A stretch of DNA of 64,000 nucleotides, taken from positions 186,001 to 250,000 of the forward strand of contig NZ_JANUGW010000001.1 in the NCBI RefSeq assembly GCF_024753285.1. Reading direction: 5' to 3'. This DNA is from Massilia pinisoli. Its GTDB lineage: Bacteria > Pseudomonadota > Gammaproteobacteria > Burkholderiales > Burkholderiaceae_D. Both the position numbers and the translations under genes were made by a program. Shown here piece by piece: positions 38,559 to 46,051 of this stretch. A model generated the notes under the pieces. That model made no database searches. It worked only from the letters and a program-made list of their open reading frames with translations, and was not told the DNA's origin. Positions within the stretch are counted from its first letter, which is position 1; the number at the start of each line of letters is the position of its first letter.

Positions 38559-39548
38559 TCAGCCCTGGGCCGCGACCGCGGCCGCCGGCCGGCTTTCGTG
38601 GCATGCGCCGACGGCGTCGAGGATGAACGCCGTCGTCACTTCCGGGTTCGTCAGGGGCAGCATGTGGCCGCCCTCGACGAGTTCGAGGCGCGCGCCCGCC
38701 ACCTTGTCGACGAGGGCCTGGCCGTGCGCCTTCCAGTCGAGGATGCGGTCATCCTTGCCGTACAGGACGCTCACGGGCAGCGCGAGCTCGCCGTAGCGTG
38801 TCTCCTGCGTGGGCAGGCAGTCGGGCAGCGCTCGCAGGTCGTCGGACGCGGAAAGGAACGCGCTCGGGCGCAGGGCGAGCAGGCCGCCGCCGCGCGTGGC
38901 GAAATCGTGCGGCACCGGCTCCGGCCCGAACACCTGGTCCAGCGTGGCGCGGGTGTTCCTGATCTGCGCCGGCGTGGCGAGCGTCCACGCGACGATGTTG
39001 CGCCAGAGCGGCGACAGGATCGTCAGTCCCTCGAACACGGGCGGCACCTTTTCCTGCATATGCGTCAGCGGTGCGATCAGCGCGAGGCCGCGCACGCGCT
39101 CCGGATGGCGCAGCGCGAGCGCGAGGGACAGCGCGCCGCCCAGCGAATGGCCGACGACGAATGGCCGGTTGAGGCCCAGCTTGTCGATCAGCGCCGCCAG
39201 CATGTCGGCCTGCGTGTGCAGGTCGGCCCGCGTCCCCGGCGCGCGCGTGGAATGGCCGGAGCCGGCGCGGTCGACGGCGATCACGCGGTAACGGCCGGAC
39301 AGACGGCCCGTCACGCCGAACGTGTAGTGGTCCAGCTGGCCGGCGAGGCCGTGCACGAGCAGGAGGGCCGGCGCATCGGGGTCGCCGCCGGCGAGCTCGC
39401 GCACGTGCAGGCGCGCGCCGGGCACGTCGACGAAGCGGCCCGTCGGCGGCAGCAGCGCTTCGACCTTGCGCGCCATGTAGACAGTGAACAGGTACGACAG
39501 GAGCACGAGCAGGGCCAGGGCGGCCAGCAGGGAGAGGACGAGTGTCAT
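38559..39548 (-). CDS. Alpha/beta hydrolase, membrane-anchored
   Basis: A 329-aa alpha/beta-fold hydrolase. An N-terminal hydrophobic helix (residues 2-25) probably anchors it to the inner membrane. The oxyanion motif is LLVHGLAGQ, the nucleophile elbow GHSLGG has Ser135, and the catalytic His is in VEGGHMLPL. It likely hydrolyses esters. It is the third gene in an ATGA-overlapped operon after a Baeyer-Villiger monooxygenase and an SDR, consistent with hydrolysing the ester made by the monooxygenase (inference). Confidence 0.85.
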   Translation of the reverse strand: MTLVLSLLAALALLVLLSYLFTVYMARKVEALLPPTGRFVDVPGARLHVRELAGGDPDAPALLLVHGLAGQLDHYTFGVTGRLSGRYRVIAVDRAGSGHSTRAPGTRADLHTQADMLAALIDKLGLNRPFVVGHSLGGALSLALALRHPERVRGLALIAPLTHMQEKVPPVFEGLTILSPLWRNIVAWTLATPAQIRNTRATLDQVFGPEPVPHDFATRGGGLLALRPSAFLSASDDLRALPDCLPTQETRYGELALPVSVLYGKDDRILDWKAHGQALVDKVAGARLELVEGGHMLPLTNPEVTTAFILDAVGACHESRPAAAVAAQG

Positions 39549-40354
39549 CGCTTGATCGCTTTCTTGAGGAGGTTCCAGTAACCGGTGGGGGCCAGGCGTT
39601 CCAGCAGCGCGGCCGCTTTGGCGTCGCCGCCGACGAGGATGCGGGGCGCGCGCCGCTCGATGCCGCGCACGATGATCTCGCCCGCCTGTGCCGGCGGCAT
39701 GCGCAGCATCTTTTGCGTGGTCCTGCGCCGCTGTTCGACCTGCTCGGCCGTTGCGCCGACGGGGGCGCGCGCGCTCTGCGCGATCTTCGTCGCCACGCCG
39801 CCCGGATGCACGACGGAGACGCCGACGGTCGTCCCCGCCAGCTCGTGGCGCAGCACGTTGGAAAAGCCGCGCACGGCGAACTTGCTGGCGGCGTACGCCG
39901 CCTGGCCCGGCGGGGCGATGATGCCGTAGATGCTCGACACGTTGACGATGCGCGCGTCGTCGCTCGCGTGCAGCAGCGGCAGGAAGGCGCGCGTCATGCG
40001 CACGACGGCGCCGAAGTTGACGTCCATGAGCCAGTCGAAATCCGTTTCCCCGACCTGTTCGAACGTGCCGCCCAGCGCGACGCCGGCGTTGTTCATGAGT
40101 AGGTCGACCTTGCCGTGCACGGCGCGCACGACGGCCGGGAAACCGGCGACGGCGGCCCTGTCCGTCACGTCCAGCACGTGGTGCGTGGCGTGGGCGCCCA
40201 GTGCGGCTGCTTCGTGCGCCGTGGCGGCGACGCCGTCACCGTCGACGTCCGCGAGGGCGAGCCGGGCGCCGCGGCGGGCCATGGCGAGGGCGGTGGCGCG
40301 GCCGATGCCGCTGCCGGCGCCGGTGATGACGGCGACGCGGTTATTGAGCTTCAT
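39545..40354 (-). CDS. Short-chain dehydrogenase/reductase
   Basis: A 269-aa classical SDR. The cofactor motif is TGAGSGIG (residues 11-18), with NNAG, a catalytic serine in NVSSIYG and YAASK. An Asp at the end of strand 2 (LADVDGDG) suggests NAD(H) preference. I chose ATG 40354, which overlaps the monooxygenase stop in ATGA and has AAGGGA upstream. Its own stop overlaps the hydrolase start. In context it likely interconverts an alcohol and the ketone substrate of the monooxygenase. Confidence 0.88.
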   Translation of the reverse strand: MKLNNRVAVITGAGSGIGRATALAMARRGARLALADVDGDGVAATAHEAAALGAHATHHVLDVTDRAAVAGFPAVVRAVHGKVDLLMNNAGVALGGTFEQVGETDFDWLMDVNFGAVVRMTRAFLPLLHASDDARIVNVSSIYGIIAPPGQAAYAASKFAVRGFSNVLRHELAGTTVGVSVVHPGGVATKIAQSARAPVGATAEQVEQRRRTTQKMLRMPPAQAGEIIVRGIERRAPRILVGGDAKAAALLERLAPTGYWNLLKKAIKR

Positions 40355-41835
40355 GGCATGGTTCCCTTGCGGCCGAGGCGGATGGTGAGCATGTCGCGCA
40401 GGTAGTTCTGGTAGACCTGCCACGGCCGGCGCGCCCCTTGCTGCGGCAGCTCGTCGCGGGCGCGCTGCACGTAGCCGGACGTGAAGCCGAGGAACGGGGC
40501 GGGCTGCACGTCCGGGTCGCGGTGCGCGACGACGATGTCGACGCGCTTGCGCGCCATGTGGCGCAGTAGGCGCACGACCCAGGCCGCCGTCAGGTCGGCC
40601 TTCAACGTCCACGACGCATTCGTGTACCCGAACGTCATCACGCAATTCGGCAGGCCGGACAGCATCATGCCCTTGTACGACATCGCGTCGTTCGCGTGGA
40701 ACGGCTGGCCGTCCACCGTGATCGCGACACCGCCCATCAGCTTGACCTTCAGACCCGTGGCCAGCACGACGATGTCGGCAGGGAGCGTCTGCCCCGATTC
40801 CAGCAGCAGGCCTTCCGGCACGTAGCGGGCAATGCGGTCCGTGGCGACGCTCGCATGGCCCGTGCGGATGGCGCGGAACAGGTCGCCGTCCGGCACGATG
40901 CACACGCGCTGGTCCCACGGCTTGTAGTCCGGCGTGAAATGGGTGTCGGCGTCATAGCCTTGGGGCAGCTGGTGGCGCGCCATCTCGATGATCTTGCGCT
41001 TCGCCATATCGGGCTTGGTGCGTGCCACGCGGTACAGCAGCATGCTTTCGACGATCACACGCCAGCGCGTCAGCGCGTACGCGGCGCGCGCGGGCAGCCA
41101 GCGGCGCAAGCGCCGCGCAAAACCGTATTCTGACGGCCGGCTCACGACATAGCTGGGGGAGCGCTTCAGCATTGTGACGTGGGCGGCGTCCTGCGCCATC
41201 GCGGGCACGAGCGTGACCGCGGTCGCGCCGCTCCCGACGACGACGACGCGCCGCCCGGCGTAATCGAGGTCGGCGGGCCAGAACTGCGGCTGCACGATGC
41301 GGCCAGTGAACGTCTCCTCGCCGTCGAAGCGGGGCCGGTACGCTTCGTCGTAGCTGTAGTAGCCGCTGCACATGTAGAGGAAGCGGGTGCGCAGCGGTAC
41401 GCGCCGTCCCCCGTGCTCCGCTTCCACGTGCCAGCAGGCGGCGCCGCTGTCCCAGTGCGCGGCGACGACGCGGTGGCCGTAGCGGATGTGGCGGTCGATG
41501 CCGGCGTCCCGCGCGGTCTGCGCGATGTAGCGGCGGATCGAAGGACCGTCCGCGATCGCGCGGCCGTCGAGCCACGGACGGAAGCCGTAGCCGAGTGTGT
41601 ACATGTCGGAATCGGAACGCACGCCGGGGTAGCGGAACAGGTCCCACGTGCCGCCCATGGCCGCGCGCGCTTCCAGGATCGCATAGGTTTTGCCGGGGCA
41701 GCCCCGCTGCAGATGCCAGGCTGCGCCGATGCCGGACAGGCCCGCGCCGACGATCAGCACGTCGACATATGCGCCGGCCGGGGGCGTGCCGGCGGCCGTG
41801 CTGGCTTCCTGGTCGGCGTGTTGGGTGTCTGGCAT
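40351..41835 (-). CDS. Flavin-containing monooxygenase, Baeyer-Villiger (EthA-like) type
   Basis: A 494-aa class B flavoprotein monooxygenase. The FAD motif is GAGLSGIGAAW (about 30-40), GTWDLFRYPGVRSDSDMYTLGY is the EthA-type segment, and a second Rossmann motif VVVGSGATAVTL (about 198-209) binds NADPH. The family fingerprint FxGxxxHxxxW(P/D) reads FTGRIVQPQFWP (176-187), with Gln in place of His. It probably inserts oxygen into ketones to give esters. It leads the operon with SDR and hydrolase genes and is divergent from a TetR gene, like ethA-ethR of mycobacteria. Confidence 0.88.
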   Translation of the reverse strand: MPDTQHADQEASTAAGTPPAGAYVDVLIVGAGLSGIGAAWHLQRGCPGKTYAILEARAAMGGTWDLFRYPGVRSDSDMYTLGYGFRPWLDGRAIADGPSIRRYIAQTARDAGIDRHIRYGHRVVAAHWDSGAACWHVEAEHGGRRVPLRTRFLYMCSGYYSYDEAYRPRFDGEETFTGRIVQPQFWPADLDYAGRRVVVVGSGATAVTLVPAMAQDAAHVTMLKRSPSYVVSRPSEYGFARRLRRWLPARAAYALTRWRVIVESMLLYRVARTKPDMAKRKIIEMARHQLPQGYDADTHFTPDYKPWDQRVCIVPDGDLFRAIRTGHASVATDRIARYVPEGLLLESGQTLPADIVVLATGLKVKLMGGVAITVDGQPFHANDAMSYKGMMLSGLPNCVMTFGYTNASWTLKADLTAAWVVRLLRHMARKRVDIVVAHRDPDVQPAPFLGFTSGYVQRARDELPQQGARRPWQVYQNYLRDMLTIRLGRKGTMP

Positions 41836-41863
41836 CGTGTCTCGTGTCGTTTTGTTTTTATCT

Positions 41864-41881
41864 TGACACTTAATATTGTCA
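41864..41881. promoter_or_regulatory. TGACA-N8-TGTCA operator candidate between tetR and the monooxygenase operon
   Basis: An 18-bp inverted repeat with 5-bp arms around an A/T-rich 8-nt centre lies in the 83-nt divergent intergenic region. The position and size fit a TetR-family operator controlling both directions. Confidence 0.5.
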
Positions 41882-41918
41882 CATTTTTGCCCGCAATATT
41901 CTGTGAGAAAATAGAAGG

Positions 41919-42557
41919 ATGCCTCCAGAATCTTTACAAACCGCCCGGCCGTATCGCGGCGTCCCGCAGGACGAACGGCGCGCCCAGCGGCGTTCGCAAT
42001 TGATCGGCGCCGCCGTCGCCGTGTATGGCGAGCGCGGCTACCGCCATTCGACTGTCAAGTCCGTCTGCGAAGCGGCCGGACTCACCGAGCGGTATTTTTA
42101 CGAATCGTTCGCGAACAGCGAGGAGTTGTTGATCGCGTCGTTCAACGCCGTTACGTACAGCGTGCTGGGCGAAATCACGGAAGCGGCGCGCCAGGCCGGC
42201 CGCAGCCGCGTCATGCGCGCGCGCGCGATGCTGCACACGTATTTCGCGGCGCTGCAGCGCGAACCCCGCTCGGCGCGGGTGTTCCTCGTCGAGATCCGCG
42301 GCGTCAGCCGGGAAGTGGACAAGGCGTTCGATGCCGCGCTGCGCGCCATCGGCGAACAGGTGGGCCGCTTCGTCGTGCCGCCCGGCGTGCCGGCCGATCC
42401 GTTGCTGGAAGCGGGCATCGTCGGCGGCGTGATCCACATCGCGCTGCGCTGGATCGAGGATGGCTACACGCCCGGCATCGACGTCGTCACCGACAGCGCA
42501 CTGCGCCTCGGCATGGTGCTGGGAAGGCCGCCGTTGCGGCGCACGAAAGCCGCCTGA
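41919..42557 (+). CDS. TetR family transcriptional regulator
   Basis: A 212-aa TetR-family protein. The DNA-binding domain (about residues 19-68) includes LIGAAVAVYGERGYRHSTVKSVCEAAGLTERYFYESFANSEEL in parts, with the usual YFYESF. The ligand domain contains EPRSARVFLVEIRGVS, common in regulators next to flavoprotein monooxygenases. It is divergent from the monooxygenase operon and is its likely repressor, with the ketone or alcohol substrate as the possible inducer. Its end is convergent with xthA. Confidence 0.92.
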   Translation: MPPESLQTARPYRGVPQDERRAQRRSQLIGAAVAVYGERGYRHSTVKSVCEAAGLTERYFYESFANSEELLIASFNAVTYSVLGEITEAARQAGRSRVMRARAMLHTYFAALQREPRSARVFLVEIRGVSREVDKAFDAALRAIGEQVGRFVVPPGVPADPLLEAGIVGGVIHIALRWIEDGYTPGIDVVTDSALRLGMVLGRPPLRRTKAA

Positions 42558-42560
42558 CCG

Positions 42561-43346
42561 TCACCCGATCTTCGGCCAGTCCAGTTCCACCCACGTCGGG
42601 GCGTGGTCGCTGGGTTTCGGACGCCCGCGCACGTCGCGGTCGACGCCGGCCGCCGTCAAGCTCGGCGCCAGCGCGGGACTGAGCAGCAGGTGGTCGATGC
42701 GCAGGCCCGCGTTGCGGCCGTACGCGTCACGGAAATAATCCCAGAACGTGTAGATCACCTCGTCCGGGTGCATCGTGCGCAGCGCATCCGTCCAGCCCTG
42801 GTCGAGCAAGCGGCGGTACGCCGCGCGCGTCTCGGGCCGGAACAGCGCGTCGTCGAGCCAGCGCTCCGGTTTGTAGACGTCCAGCTCCGTCGGCATCACG
42901 TTGTAGTCGCCCGCGATGACGACGGGCGCACCCGAGTCGATCAGCTCCTGCGCCCGGACCTGCAGCCGGTCGAACCAGCGCAGCTTGTAATCGAATTTCG
43001 GCCCCGGTGCCGGATTCCCGTTCGGCAGGTACAGGCACGCGACGAGGATGCCGTTCACGGCCGCTTCGATGTAGCGGCTCTGCTCGTCGTCCGGGTCACC
43101 GGGCAGGCCGCGCTGCAATTCCTGCGGTTCCACCCCACGCGCGAGGATCGCGACGCCGTTCCAGCTTTTCTGCCCGTGCCAGATGGGGCAATAGCCGGCC
43201 GCGCGGATCTCCATTTCCGGGAATTTTTCCTGCGGCGCCTTCAGCTCCTGCAGGCAGGCGACGTCGGGCTGCGTCTCTTCCAGCCATTGCAGCAGGGCGG
43301 GGAGGCGGCTGCCGATCCCGTTGACGTTGAAGGTGGCGATGCGCAT
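42561..43346 (-). CDS. xthA: Exodeoxyribonuclease III
   Basis: A 261-aa EEP-family nuclease. Metal-binding Glu34 is in CLQELKAP. GDYNVMPTELDVY and the C-terminal SDHAPTWVEL carry the other active-site residues, and RIDHLLLSP is also conserved. It acts as apurinic/apyrimidinic endonuclease and 3'-5' exonuclease in base-excision repair. The N-terminus MRIATFNVNGIGSRL begins directly at the fold. Monocistronic, convergent with tetR. Confidence 0.95.
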   Translation of the reverse strand: MRIATFNVNGIGSRLPALLQWLEETQPDVACLQELKAPQEKFPEMEIRAAGYCPIWHGQKSWNGVAILARGVEPQELQRGLPGDPDDEQSRYIEAAVNGILVACLYLPNGNPAPGPKFDYKLRWFDRLQVRAQELIDSGAPVVIAGDYNVMPTELDVYKPERWLDDALFRPETRAAYRRLLDQGWTDALRTMHPDEVIYTFWDYFRDAYGRNAGLRIDHLLLSPALAPSLTAAGVDRDVRGRPKPSDHAPTWVELDWPKIG

Positions 43347-43418
43347 GGGGTCTCTCGTGGGTTGTCGTTGCCGCTATTCTGACCCGAGAATGGGCAGGCC
43401 GCCGCACGGCGCGTCGAA

Positions 43419-43469
43419 GTAGTCAAACTACGCGATATTTTACAGGATCTTTCCTTGCGTAGCGCTACG
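43419..43469. promoter_or_regulatory. GTAG/CTAC palindromes upstream of the GH31 gene
   Basis: Two dyads with the same half-site lie 65-115 nt before the GH31 start: GTAGT-CAA-ACTAC (43419-43431) and the perfect 12-bp palindrome CGTAGCGCTACG (43458-43469). A further CTACG half-site follows at about 43481. The repetition suggests binding by a dimeric regulator of the hydrolase gene. Which regulator is unknown. Confidence 0.4.
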
Positions 43470-43533
43470 ATGTAACTTTTCTACGTTAACAGGTTAGAAT
43501 TCCAGCTTCCAACAACGACAACGACGGGAGACT

Positions 43534-45933
43534 ATGAACCCCATCCCCCACGCCGCGCTCGCCCTGTGCCTGCTCGCCAGCCTGCCCGCGTCCGCCCAGA
43601 CCAATGCCCGCACGTTCCTCGGCTACCGCAACGACAACGGCACCTTGGACATCGCCGCCAGCGACGGCCGCTACCTGATCCGGCCGTATGACGCCAACAT
43701 CGTCGAGACGACGTTCGTGCCGCGCGGCGAGTCTTTCGACCCTGTCTCGCATGCCGTCGTGCTGGCGCCCGGCCAGGCCAAGGCGACGATCACGGAGGCG
43801 GACGGCCGCATCCAGCTCGTCACCGACGGGATCGCGGTGACGGTCGTGAAGTCGCCGCTGCGCATCAGCTATGCTTACAAGGGCCGGCCGCTCGTCGCGG
43901 AGAAAGGTGGTTACGGCCACGCGGGTGACCTCGAGACCATCGAGTTCGCGCTGGAGGGCGACGAAGCGCTCTACGGGGCCGGCTCGCGCGCCGTCGGCAT
44001 GGACCGCCGCGGCCACCGCTTCCGCCTGTACAACAAGGCGTCCTACGGCTTCGGCAACCACGCGGAGCAGATGGGGTATGGCATTCCGATGGCGCTGTCG
44101 TCGCACAAGTACGCGCTGCACTTCGATAATCCGCAGGCCGGCTGGCTCGATTTCGACAGCCGCACGGACGGCACCCTGCGCTACGAAGTGATGGGCGGCC
44201 GCAAGACGTACCAGGTGATCGCGGGCGACGACTGGGCGCAGGTGATGGACGAGACGACCCGGCTGACGGGCCGCCAGCCCCTGCCGCCGCGCTGGGCGTT
44301 CGGCAATTTCGCCAGCCGTTTCGGCTATCACACCGAGGGCGAGGCGCGTGCCGTCGTCGACAAGTTCATCGCGGACGGCATCCCGCTGGACGCGATCGTG
44401 TTCGACCTGTACTGGTTCGGCAAGACCGTCAAGGGCACGATGGGCAATCTCGCATGGGACCGCGACAGCTTCCCGCACGCGGAAGCGATGATGGCCGACT
44501 TCAAGAAGAAGGGCGTCAACACCATCGTCATCACGGAACCGTTCGTGCTGACGACGTCGAAGCGCTGGCAGGAAGCCGTGCAGCAGGGTGTCCTTGCCAC
44601 GGACGCCGCTGGCAAGCCGTTCACGTTCGACTTCTTCTTCGGGAACACGGGCCTCGTCGACGTCTTCAAGCCGCAGGCGCGCGACTGGTTCTGGCACATT
44701 TACAAGGACCTCAAGGCGGGCGGCGTCGCGGGCTGGTGGGGCGACCTCGGCGAACCGGAGATGCACCCGGCGGCCGCGCACCATGCGACGGGCACCGCGG
44801 ACCAGGTCCACAATATCTACGGCCACGAGTGGGCGCACCTGATCGCCGACGGCTATGCGCGCGACTACCCGCAGGAACGCCCGTTCATCCTGATGCGGTC
44901 GGGCTATTCGGGGTCGCAGCGCTTCGGCATGATTCCGTGGTCCGGCGACGTGCACCGCGGATGGGACGGCTTGCAGTCGCAGATGGAGATCGCCCTGCAG
45001 ATGGGCATGCAGGGCCAGGCGTACATGCATTCCGATCTCGGTGGTTTCGCAGGCCCCGTGCTGGACGACGAGTTGTACGTGCGCTGGCTGCAGTACGGCG
45101 TGTTCCAGCCGATCTTCCGCCCGCACGCGCAGGAAGAGGTGCCGGCGGAAGCCGTGTTCCGCACGCCGGCCGTGAAGGCGCTGGCGCGCACGGCGATCCG
45201 TCTCCGCTACGCCATGCTGCCTTATAACTACACGGCCGCGTTCGACGACAGCGTCACCGGCATGCCGATGATGCGGCCCGTGCTGTTCGACGATCCGGAC
45301 AACGAGATGATGTCCACGAAGGACGTCGCGTCGACGTATCTGTGGGGCCCGGACTTCCTCGTCGCCCCGGTCACGGAGCCGGGCGCGGCGCGCAAGGAGG
45401 TCGTGTTCCCCCGCAAGGGCAGCGTGTGGTTCGATTTCTACACGGACGAGCCGCACCGCGGCGGCATTATCGAAGTCGTCGCCACGCGCCCGGACCGCAT
45501 CCCCACGTTCGTGCGCGCCGGCGCGTTCGTTCCGCTCGCACAGCCCGTGCAGAGCACACGCGATTACTCCACCGCGAAGCTGGACCTGCACTACTGGCAC
45601 GATGCCGGCGTCGCGAGCGCCCAGGGGCACCTGTACGACGACGATGGCCACACGGCGCACGCGTACGAGTCCGGCAATTACGAGCTGGTGCGCTTCGCGA
45701 GCCGCTGGGCCGACGGCCATTTGACGGTCACGATCACGCCCGAGGCCGGCGCCGCTGCGACGCCGACGGCCCGCACGTTCGACCTCAAGGTGCACAACGT
45801 GGGCGCGCGTCCACGCGCCGTGCGCGCGGGCGGCAAGGCCGTCGCGTTTCGCTGGGACGCGGCGCGGCGCGTGCTCGACGTGCCGCTGCCGGCCGTGCGG
45901 TCGGCGCAGCTGGACGTTGACGTGGTCTTGTGA
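43534..45933 (+). CDS. Secreted GH31 alpha-glucosidase / alpha-transglucosylase
   Basis: A 799-aa GH31 enzyme with a signal peptide (residues 1-22, LPASAQ). The N-terminal beta-sandwich is followed by a TIM barrel from about residue 260, with nucleophile Asp404 in WWGDLGEPE and acid/base Asp472 in WSGDVHRGW. The GDLGEPE form of the nucleophile motif recalls the bacterial transglucosylase branch of GH31 more than classical alpha-xylosidases. It probably acts on alpha-1,4-glucans in the periplasm or at the surface. It is monocistronic with possible operators upstream; no transporter is adjacent. Confidence 0.9.
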   Translation: MNPIPHAALALCLLASLPASAQTNARTFLGYRNDNGTLDIAASDGRYLIRPYDANIVETTFVPRGESFDPVSHAVVLAPGQAKATITEADGRIQLVTDGIAVTVVKSPLRISYAYKGRPLVAEKGGYGHAGDLETIEFALEGDEALYGAGSRAVGMDRRGHRFRLYNKASYGFGNHAEQMGYGIPMALSSHKYALHFDNPQAGWLDFDSRTDGTLRYEVMGGRKTYQVIAGDDWAQVMDETTRLTGRQPLPPRWAFGNFASRFGYHTEGEARAVVDKFIADGIPLDAIVFDLYWFGKTVKGTMGNLAWDRDSFPHAEAMMADFKKKGVNTIVITEPFVLTTSKRWQEAVQQGVLATDAAGKPFTFDFFFGNTGLVDVFKPQARDWFWHIYKDLKAGGVAGWWGDLGEPEMHPAAAHHATGTADQVHNIYGHEWAHLIADGYARDYPQERPFILMRSGYSGSQRFGMIPWSGDVHRGWDGLQSQMEIALQMGMQGQAYMHSDLGGFAGPVLDDELYVRWLQYGVFQPIFRPHAQEEVPAEAVFRTPAVKALARTAIRLRYAMLPYNYTAAFDDSVTGMPMMRPVLFDDPDNEMMSTKDVASTYLWGPDFLVAPVTEPGAARKEVVFPRKGSVWFDFYTDEPHRGGIIEVVATRPDRIPTFVRAGAFVPLAQPVQSTRDYSTAKLDLHYWHDAGVASAQGHLYDDDGHTAHAYESGNYELVRFASRWADGHLTVTITPEAGAAATPTARTFDLKVHNVGARPRAVRAGGKAVAFRWDAARRVLDVPLPAVRSAQLDVDVVL

Positions 45934-45999
45934 CAGGGTCATGGATCGTACGCCGCGGCAACGGCGCACGATCCGTGGCGGCAGGCGCGCTCCGCACTT

Positions 46000-46015
46000 G
46001 TACCGGATTCGGTAC
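46000..46015. promoter_or_regulatory. GTACCG-GATT-CGGTAC inverted repeat before the proline-rich protein gene
   Basis: A 16-bp inverted repeat with 6-bp arms lies 36 nt before the ATG of the proline-rich protein gene. It could be an operator or a small 5' hairpin. Confidence 0.35.
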
Positions 46016-46051
46016 ACTGCCCATCCGGGATACCGGAACGCAGACTGCGCC

